A stretch of DNA of 12,002 nt from Gymnopus androsaceus JB14 (Eukaryota; Basidiomycota; Agaricomycetes; Agaricales; Omphalotaceae), in assembly GCA_009733575.1 (NCBI GenBank), contig ML770270.1, positions 1-12,002 of the forward strand, in the 5' to 3' direction. The translations under genes and the position numbers were made by a program. Under the pieces are notes generated by a model. It made no database searches. It saw nothing but the letters and a program-made list of their open reading frames with translations, and was not told the DNA's origin. Below, in pieces: positions 7,366 through 12,002 of this stretch (its first letter is position 1; the number at the start of each line of letters is the position of its first letter).

Positions 7366-9857
7366 ATGGGTCAATTGCCTGATATGGAAAACGAACCACA
7401 GGTGATAAAAGAGCCAGAGGAAAAACCAGAGGTCGACCTCAAATGGGGAAACCTGCTTTCTCAGGCCTTTGTGAGGCTTGGCTCAAGGAGAAACTCACCA
7501 AATACATGCTTGTCAAACCTGTGGATTGCAATGCTTTTGTGGCCGACACAATACGCTGTTTCTTGAAGAGATTCCCTGTCTCTTTGGGAGACAATGAGCC
7601 AACAGAGGAGTCGCTGAACAGCGTAGACAACTCTGTCACTGAGAGAGAGGACCCAGCTCCCGTGCCGGGATTGGAGCACTACGAGAAAGAAATGGAAGCG
7701 TGAATGATGCGTGTGGCGCAGGAGAAAAAGGTTGCAGATGTTAGTTATCTTATCTAAATTGATAAGAACCATGACTCATCTAGTTTAAGCAAATCACACA
7801 CTGGCTTCCTTACCATTTGTCCAAAACATCGAAATCCAAGGCGCCTCGTAAAGATGAATGCAACTCTTATTCGGAAGCAATGCGTACTCGCATAATGGGC
7901 CTCCCTCTCACCAAACCTCAAAAACTTCCTGCTCACCTCGTCTGGGCTCACGCAAACAAGGATCTCATTGACGCTTTGCGAGCAGACTCCAAGTCAGCTC
8001 CAGAACAACCAGCTGGTCAATCACAATCGGCCAATACTGCAGCGTCCAATTACCAGGCAGCGGTGAAGGCTGGCTTCAACGCTTTAACGGAAGAGGAGAA
8101 GGCGGAATGGGAAGAGAGGGCTGAGGAAGACGCGAAACTTGCACATTCGGACTGGAAGAAAAGCTCTGAGGATGAGGCAGATACATCCCCAGAGGCTTGC
8201 CAAAATTAAGTTTGAGCTTTATTCCTCAAATGCCGTTTCGTTGATTTTTGCCTTGCCAGATGCATCAATGCTTTACCCGGATTTACTGTATTCAACCTAT
8301 TCTCAATATCATTTTCGAGCATACTGGACTCACTACAACTTTTTGGGCGGCAGGACCAGAGCCAATCTTTGGAGGAAAGCCGCAGGTCATCAGGTATTTC
8401 ATTTCATTTGTTTTATATGTTTCTTTCTAACGTTTTCTCAACAGTGCTTTCTTGGGAACCATTCCAGGACCTGGAGATTTACATTTTGCAAAAGCCGAAC
8501 ATACTGCATGGAAGGAAACAATTCTACCTCTAATTAGTAGGTACGTGAAGAAACTTTATAGTAAGTTTTTGAACATCACTGTTAAATGGATATTGCCTGA
8601 TAAAGAATGTATTTGTTAGCTATAGAAGAATGTCGTGCGCTTGCGCTCCCGAATTACGGTGATGCTGTGATCAAGGAGAGGGGTAAGGACATTACAGTTG
8701 ATGCTCTCGAGGGATGAGGAGCTATAGCACCAATGGCGATTGGTTCATCCAGCAAGACTATCAGTTCCATTGGTGCTGGCCTTTCTACCTCGATCACTCC
8801 CTCAAAGGGCGCTAATTCTCCTGCTGCCCCATCTCATTCAATTGATGAGTCCGCTGACCGACCTCCAACTGCCAAATCTGCTATTGACGCACCAGCTAAA
8901 TGTCCTCTTCCTTGCAAGAAGACCAACACAGCTCCAGTTGCTTCTGTTGTTTTTCCTACCCCCGAGCCTGTCAATGTGCAGCCAAATGTAGCTCCAGTTG
9001 CTTCTGCTGTTTCTCCTACCCCCGAGCCTGTTGATGTCAATGTGCAGCCAAATGTAGCTCCAACTGCTGGCATTGATTCCTCTGCCCCTGAGGGTATTGA
9101 TGTACAGCCAAAGGCCGCTCCAGTTACTTCCCTAGCTTCTTCTGAGCCTGTTGACATTGAAATGGGCGAGCCAGATGGTGACGGCATTGCGGTTGTGAAG
9201 CGTAAAGCTGAGAACGACACTGGGAACCACGCGTCTAAATGGAAAAGGGAGGCCGTTAGAAAGAACGGGGTCGTAGAGAGTGCCAGTGGAGAAAATTCAC
9301 AAGGAACGCTCACAGATATCACCCTCCCCCAAGCTCCCACTGGTTCTCCGGACTATGTCAACAAGGTGCTGGAAATTTTTGCAGCGGAAACCCTTGACCT
9401 TGAGTGAGCTAATGTGGTTTGGTTGTGGTTCAATTTAGATGCAAAGGGTAGTTTTGAGGCCAAAGATGGCAAGCTTGGTACTGGGAATTGGCCTGGAGCA
9501 GTACAGGGCTGGATTGCGCGTGCCCGTAATGCAAAATGGAGACCCACTAAGCTCAACGTGGCGAAATTTTCAGAAGAGTTCAACAAGTGGTGGCATGGCC
9601 TTCAGCCAGAGGGACGGGAGCAGGAGCCAGATTGTTTTATCACGTTGTCGAAGGTTGAAGGTGTTGAATGGGGGTCGCTCAAGGCAAGGGGAATGAATGG
9701 CATTGCCAGCATTGTCGTAGTGTTAGCGCGGTGGCGTGAAGGGATTATAGCTATGCCTCACTCGAAGCCAAGGGAGATGCAAGCTCGAGACCTACAGATT
9801 TCCCGTTTTGAGGAAGCGCTGGAGGAGGTAGTCTACGTTTTCCATGCAATGGAATAA
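7366..9857 (+). pseudogene. Five-exon orphan gene of an expanded Agaricomycete family of unknown function, with four in-frame stops
   Basis: Exons are 7366-7739, 7790-8209, 8260-8393, 8445-8560 and 8620-9857 (TAA). Introns are 50, 50, 51 and 59 bp; all phases fit, and TCTAACG near 8426 is a typical branch point. The N-terminus reads RGRPQMGKPAFSG with QITHWLPYHLSKTSKSK across intron 1. Exons 3-4 carry IFEHTGLTTTFWAAGPEP and KPQVIS, and exon 5 opens IEECRALALPNYG. A Pro/Ala-rich low-complexity middle follows, and then the C-terminus GAVQGWIARARNAKW, FNKWWHGLQPEGRE and WGSLKARGMNGIASIVVV. This order matches a family I recall as abundant and unannotated in Agaricomycetes. Stops lie at 7701 (TGA), 8207 (TAA), 8715 (TGA) and 9405 (TGA). 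The upstream ATG also needs a one-base shift near 7425; ATG 7443 would avoid it. No transmembrane segment or catalytic motif is evident. Biochemical role unknown. Confidence 0.72.
8931..9173 (+). repeat. Tandem repeats of about 20-22 residues in the orphan gene
   Basis: Units start at 8931, 8991, 9057 and 9117, which gives lengths of 60, 66 and 60 bp. Each begins AP(V/T), contains PTPEPV or a similar Pro/Glu word, and ends near VQPNV. The 66-bp unit has two extra codons (VN). All lengths are multiples of three, so the repeat expanded inside a coding frame. A low-complexity linker between the two conserved ends is the likely role. Confidence 0.85.
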
Positions 9858-10039
9858 TTTTGATAGCAACTATTAGCCATTTGTAGAATGAATATTCATT
9901 TTTTCGTCCCTTTTCTGGCTGTAGTTGAATACATAGTTTTCATTATTCTAGTGTGGTGTGGGTGTAGTATTGAATTTATTCTTGCATATTGTATCTCAAA
10001 TGTGAGTAACAACATTGCATTAAAACGCTACATAGGTAT
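9858..10039. other. AT-rich 3' flank of the orphan gene, non-coding
   Basis: This follows the final TAA of the orphan gene and precedes the tRNA-like module. It contains GAATATTCATTTTTT and similar AT-rich words that could include the polyadenylation region. No gene, repeat or terminator-like hairpin stands out. Confidence 0.4.
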
Positions 10040-10130
10040 CGCTGTATGGTCTAGTGGATAACGCATTAGTGTGTTCCTGGTAATGTGATGCAATTCCAAA
10101 GCACTCAGGGTTCGAATCTCGATGCTGCAT
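10040..10130 (+). tRNA. Degraded tRNA-like module with Pol III A and B boxes
   Basis: TGGTCTAGTGGATAACGC (10047-10064) matches a fungal tRNA A box and D arm, and GGTTCGAATC (10109-10118) matches a B box and T loop. The gap between them would imply an intron of about 15-20 bases in the anticodon arm. Pairing is poor. An acceptor stem of 10040-10046 with 10123-10129 gives five of seven pairs including one G-U; the T stem has about three of five; the anticodon stem is weak. No amino acid can be assigned with confidence. It is best read as a tRNA pseudogene or the head of a tRNA-derived SINE, and an active tRNA is unlikely. Confidence 0.45.
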
Positions 10131-10279
10131 TAATTTTATTTGGATTTCATCCGGGTCCGGGCCCACTGCCGGGGTCGATCCAGTACACCGTAGCTGCTGT
10201 CCCAGACTATCCTAATTGGGAATACTGATAACAAGCCAACCCAAATATAATCTGTTAGGGTTGGTAAGGGCAAGTATTC
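10131..10279. other. Spacer between the tRNA-like module and the gypsy fragment
   Basis: This includes a GC-rich patch with partly self-complementary words (CCGGGTCCGGGCCC, about 10150-10163), then AT-richer sequence with repeated GGGTTGGTAAGGG and GAGGGTTGAC words. It could be the body of a tRNA-derived SINE, but there is no second copy here to show that. Confidence 0.3.
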
Positions 10280-11540
10280 TTGAGGGTTGACTATATTCTA
10301 GTTGCCCTTAGGATATGTCTGAGGTCAATTGCCCTTTATGTGTATATGGGCAAGAGGGCTATTCCACTTACTATATGTCATATTGGGGCAGCTAAAGGTG
10401 TTCAGAGTGTGAACGGTAAGACAGATTGGACATTTGGAGTTGCAAAGGACGTACCTTTTCATTTCAATGACATAATTGCGTTCCTGAAGGTTCATGTTGT
10501 TGATTCTCCAGCCTACAATGTCCTGCTTTGTCGTCCATTCAAGATCCTCACCCAAGCCCGCATCCAAAATTTCCTCTCTGGTGACAAGCATTAGTAACTC
10601 ACTGATCCCAATACTGAAAAAGTTGTCATGATTCCAACAGTCCCTCAAGAGCTTCCACGATTTCGCAAGGAAGACAGTAGGGACAGAAGAAATTAAAGAG
10701 AGAGATATGTGGGTGGCTTATACCCTAGACTTGGCGCCACCACCCCCGATGATGAAGGAGTTTGACGAGTTGAATGATGGGGACAAAGTCTTGGTTGCCA
10801 TTGAGGTAAACAAGGCGGCGTTAGCATCTGACTTATCAAATCTTGGTGCCAATATTTCAATTGCCCTTAAATCCGATGTCCTCGGTTTGGAACCGGGTTC
10901 TGGTCAATTATCCTTGGCGCTTTTCCACGCCCATGCCTACTTCTCTTACGATTCTGCGACATACACGTCGATTCTGCAATGTTCAGCTGTTTTGGCCGGC
11001 TCCATTATTTCCGCTGGTCTCTCTTCCTCTTTTTCCACTTTGGGTTCCATTCTTCCCCACCTGCCATCTCAATTTTCATCATTACCTTGATTTCCCAATG
11101 ATAATTCAATACCCATTCCTATTTATGCTGCTGCCAAGAAACACTGCAGGCCTGTGCATTGTCGTATTATGCCTGTTCCGACTACCCTTCCAGAGGAATT
11201 CCGCGTGATTTGCCATTTTCCAACTGATCCTCTTGAAGGCATTTCTCAGCTCAATCCGGTCCCTCCGCCCTATACTCCCACTGGTTGCTATACCCAGGAA
11301 TGCAAGGAAATTATTGACCGCATTCACGACCAGTCCTTTTTATGGCCAGAGGAGATGAAAGCCGTTCATCATTTAATAATGCTTCAGGAGCATGCTTCCA
11401 TGTGGAATGAGATGGAAAAGGGTCAGTTCAAACATGAATATTTTCCTCCAGTGGTGATGCCTGTGATAGAGCACATACCCTGGCGTGTCCCAGTGCTCCT
11501 GATTCCTCATTCCAGTCTACCAGGAAAAGTAACTAGTTAG
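10280..11540 (+). pseudogene. Ty3/gypsy pol fragment: end of protease and linker before reverse transcriptase
   Basis: The first part reads SVNGKTDWTFGVAKDVPF, then DIIAFLKVHVVDSPAYNVLL and CRPFKIL, the conserved C-terminal part of a basidiomycete gypsy retropepsin domain, continuing after stops to LTDPNT. The catalytic DSG region is not visible. The second part (about 11120-11520) reads AAAKKHCRPVHCRIMPVP, LEGISQLNPVPPPYTPTG, YTQECKEIIDR, FLWPEEMKAVHHLIMLQE and FFPPVVMP-type sequence (here YFPPVVMP), the linker before RT. Stops TAG-TAA stand at 10592-10597 and TAA at 10694-10696, and the frame changes at least once between 10700 and 11120. No RT, RNase H, integrase or LTR follows, because the sequence enters the inverted arm at about 11507. 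The fragment cannot move by itself. Confidence 0.82.
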
Positions 11541-11643
11541 ATAGTCCAAAGTGTAACAATGCAGTAACTAATATGATCAAAATCCACAGGAAATCCAGGG
11601 CCGTGGATTCCAGGGGCCCCGCCTGGAATCCATGCACTAGTAA
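11507..11643. repeat. Right inverted arm, matching 1-190
   Basis: CAGTCTACCAGGAAAAGTAA (from about 11513), then CTAGTTAGATAGTCCAAAG and ATATGATCAAAATCCACAGG, are the reverse complement of 95-183. After 11601 the match continues with variation through CCAGGGGCCCCGCCTGGAAT and then CATGCACTAGTAAA, which pairs with the first 14 bases of the window. The gypsy reading frame stays open through this inner edge and ends in TAG at 11538-11540, inside the arm. The 53-bp satellite follows directly. Confidence 0.8.
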
Positions 11644-12002
11644 AAATAGTAGTGTATGGATTCCAGGCATGTTGCATGGATTCCATGCACTGGTAAAAAT
11701 AGTAGTGTATGGATTCCAGGCATGTTGCATGGAATCCATGCACAAGTAAAAATAGTAGTGTATGGATTCCAGGCATGTTGCATGGAATCCATGCACTAGT
11801 AAAAATAGTAGTGTATGGATTCCAGGCATGATGTGTGCATGGAATCCATGCACTAAGTGATAAAAATCATGTAGTATGTATGGATTCCAGGCATGTTGCA
11901 TGGAATCCATGCACTAGTAAAAATAGTAGTGTATGGATTCCAGGCATGCATGATTGCCAATGGAATCCATGCACTAGTAAAAATAGTAGTGTATGGATTC
12001 CA
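11644..12002. repeat. 53-bp palindromic tandem satellite (about 7 units, runs off the window)
   Basis: Units start at GTATGGATTCC: 11654, 11707, 11760, 11813, 11878, 11931 and 11991. Four spacings are exactly 53 bp; 65 and 60 are variants with small insertions near the hairpin loop. Each unit holds ATGGATTCCA and TGGAATCCAT separated by about 11 bases, so every unit can fold into a 10-bp stem. CACTAGTAAAAATAGTAGT joins neighbouring units. The array goes beyond position 12002. The left end of the window shows related words at 1-14, 61-71 and 81-91. Confidence 0.93.

Noticed and set aside
8834..9340. 168-codon open frame on the minus strand
   Set aside because: It is antisense to the Pro/Ala-rich part of the orphan gene, where codon bias keeps the opposite strand open; it shows no motif.
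4306..9407. Reassigned TGA codon (TGA read as Trp or another residue), since six of ten in-frame stops are TGA
   Set aside because: TAA and TAG also occur in frame, frameshifts and a truncation accompany them, and several TGAs sit where Arg (CGA), not Trp, is expected. Decay by C to T change explains them more simply.
10040..10130. Functional tRNA gene
   Set aside because: The A and B boxes are good, but acceptor, T and anticodon stems contain several mismatches and no anticodon fits cleanly.
10843..11208. 121-codon open frame over the gypsy linker
   Set aside because: It is out of frame with the recognisable pol sequence that starts near 11120 and shows no conserved residues.
10280..11540. 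Complete Ty3/gypsy retrotransposon
   Set aside because: Only the end of the protease domain and the linker are present; gag, RT, RNase H, integrase and LTRs are absent, and there are stops and frame changes.
11644..12002. CRISPR-like array of regular repeats
   Set aside because: The units are contiguous tandem copies without unique spacers and lie in a fungal context.

Overview
The window looks like a repeat-rich accessory region from a basidiomycete fungus, most likely an Agaricomycete. This rests on three things: the N-terminal half of a KDZ transposase gene of the CxC2 cysteine-cluster type, several 47-59 bp introns with GT..AG ends and fungal branch-point motifs, and a large spliced gene that resembles an expanded Agaricomycete protein family of unknown function. 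All family assignments come from recalled family patterns; no search was run.

Layout. Positions 1-190 and about 11507-11643 are inverted copies of one sequence; the inner ~90 bp of the two arms differ at about one base. Outside the right arm (11644-12002) lies a tandem satellite of 53-bp, internally palindromic units; its edge also appears at the left end (1-14). Inside the left arm is a minisatellite with 33-41 bp units (191-2042) that switches orientation near 1487 and resumes at 3259-3480. A 395-bp foldback MITE (302-696) and a ~1.2-kb non-coding insertion (2043-3258) interrupt it. Next is an AT-rich stretch with about ten copies of a TTTCATAAGTTT-like motif (3505-4077), which directly abuts the broken 3' end of a minus-strand KDZ transposase gene (about 4092-5708). 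A ~0.5-kb 5' region separates this from an unrecognised plus-strand spliced gene fragment (about 6268-6787), whose 3' side is occupied by a 305-bp MITE with ~66-bp terminal inverted repeats (6821-7125). Then comes a five-exon plus-strand orphan gene (about 7366-9857), a degraded tRNA-like module (10040-10130), and a piece of a Ty3/gypsy pol gene covering the end of the protease and the linker before the reverse transcriptase (about 10280-11540). The open frame of that fragment runs into the right arm.

State of the genes. None of the recognised genes is intact. KDZ has three in-frame TGAs, one frameshift and has lost its catalytic half. The orphan gene keeps consistent exon phases but carries TGA, TAA, TGA and TGA, plus a possible frameshift near its start. 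The gypsy fragment has TAG-TAA, a further TAA and frame changes. Each of these ten stops can be explained by a single C:G to T:A change, as expected from deamination of methylated repeats. The contrast between decayed cargo and near-identical inverted arms is the most striking feature: either the arms bound a large non-autonomous mobile unit, or they are two copies of a young dispersed repeat that landed in opposite orientation. No cooperating working pathway is visible.
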